From NCBI GenBank assembly GCA_022539475.1, contig VCMS01000140.1:1-64000 (forward strand): DNA of 64,000 nt, given 5' to 3'. This document shows, in pieces, positions 63,157 through 64,000 of this stretch. The stretch is from Gracilaria domingensis. Its lineage: Eukaryota > Rhodophyta > Florideophyceae > Gracilariales > Gracilariaceae. The translations under genes were made by a program, and so were the position numbers. The notes under the pieces are model-generated. The model saw only the letters and a list, made by a program, of their open reading frames with translations, ran no database searches and was not told the DNA's origin. Within the stretch, counting starts at the first letter, position 1; each line of letters opens with the position of its first letter.

Positions 63157-64000
63157 TGTTTATTTGGTCTCTTGAGGAATGGAAGTCCCCAAGGATGCAT
63201 GTCACGTGTAGACAGAGAGACAAACACGGTCAGGCTGTGAAGGAAAATGTCGGTTTGCTGCCGCCTAAGCCATGTCGCCTACAGAACAAGAAAGCTGAAG
63301 CCATGGCGCCAGATACCCCTTTTGTTTGAATATTGTCCGGAAATGTACATATACGGCGTGTACTTACGTTAGCGAGGCTGATTACACTCCCACTGGGAAA
63401 GCAGCTGGCTCTTGCAAAGCACAAGCCTTGTTTCTTCCAAGCAAAGCGCTTCCTTTAAGTGAGTTACTGATATCCCACTGAGAACAAGACACGGTCGGTG
63501 AACAAGAAAAACAGAAGTCACGTCTGGGTGAAGACCTTTTCCTTTCAGGCACAGCGAACCGTTCACAACACTGTATGCCCTTGCAATACACCTGCTTCGA
63601 ATTCCACCACTGCAGTGCAAGAGGAGTTGCTAGCATAATGTCTCTCCAACCCTAGTTGTGCCTTCAATTCCAAATACATACTCGGTTCGTATCTTTCTTC
63701 ATGATCATCATGATGTTGGGAAACAGGAAGACAATCGTTGGTGTGGGTAATCAAAGGTTTGACCAGACAAAAGCATGGAATTGAACAAAATGTGCTACCG
63801 TATCTACCGAAATCCCCGTGTACTTTTCCTCTTTCTTCGACGGAATCTCTCATGACAGAGGTCTAATATGTGGTTAAGCGCCGTTATGTGAGCTCCACAT
63901 TTCGCACCACGGCTTCGGCGCTCTCGTCAGATTCGTGTAATCAGCGCCCATGTTGAGCGTATTTCATCATCTCACTCCCCAATTCACGGCGTCGGAACGG
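63157..64000. other. Upstream DNA without a supported gene
   Basis: Overlapping short minus-strand frames to about 63853 show no family resemblance. The window ends before a further gene is recognisable. Confidence 0.4.

Noticed and set aside
1-64000. CRISPR arrays, integrons or bacterial operons
   Set aside because: No direct-repeat/spacer pattern and no operon structure; gene content and introns are eukaryotic.

Overview
The window looks like nuclear DNA of an intron-poor eukaryote. It holds a 26S proteasome lid/base receptor (RPN10), a 20S proteasome beta-3 subunit, Elongator subunit ELP1 and two kinesins. Where conserved family ends let me place splice sites, genes have none, one or two introns (70, 82, 121, 123 and about 450 bp). 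Protein-coding 5' ends sit in very GC-rich islands, while transposon-rich stretches are more AT-rich. Sparse short introns, abundant Ty3/gypsy and Harbinger-type elements and a DUF6818-like transposon protein fit a florideophyte red alga such as Chondrus crispus. That assignment is inference from features, not a database match.

Positions 1-36200 are mostly mobile and decayed DNA. A broken Ty3/gypsy pol with a detached chromodomain (1-4120, + strand) abuts an inverted gag (4535-6391, - strand), followed by a head-to-head LTR palindrome (6342-7676). A DDE-transposase remnant, one small unrecognised gene and the GC-rich start of a secreted-protein gene follow (7677-9734). Three more DNA-transposon units come next: accessory-protein debris (9694-11057); a 5.3 kb element with perfect 15-bp TIRs and an AGT target duplication (11342-16639), which carries a 55-bp minisatellite split by a 958-bp solo LTR; and a 9.9 kb PIF/Harbinger element (16659-26586) with TIRs and a TTA duplication. 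That last element has an intact-looking HARBI1-type transposase plus an accessory gene. Between them lie broken copies of three unrelated host-type genes: 6-phosphogluconate dehydrogenase, an M1 aminopeptidase and an ankyrin-repeat gene. From 26590 to 36200 a tiny spliced zinc-finger gene and a phosphotransferase-like gene are embedded among palindromes, a PNKP/aldehyde-dehydrogenase chimeric pseudogene and a degraded segmental duplication.

Positions 36200-63200 are a normal gene-dense region: an aminotransferase with an unusual N-terminal zinc-ribbon extension, a possible spliced GRF-like gene, an armadillo-repeat protein kinase, two head-to-head kinesin-7 genes, a small methyltransferase, PSMB3, a cysteine-rich membrane protein, a second class I aminotransferase, ELP1, RPN10 and another methyltransferase. 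Two kinesins and an ARM-kinase share GC-rich divergent promoters containing TTTGAA motifs that resemble the cell-cycle CHR element.

The most notable observations are the cargo-carrying Harbinger element, three perfect palindromes that each have a single-base centre (54, 22 and 28 bp arms), the zinc-ribbon/aminotransferase fusion, and the shared cell-cycle-like promoters.
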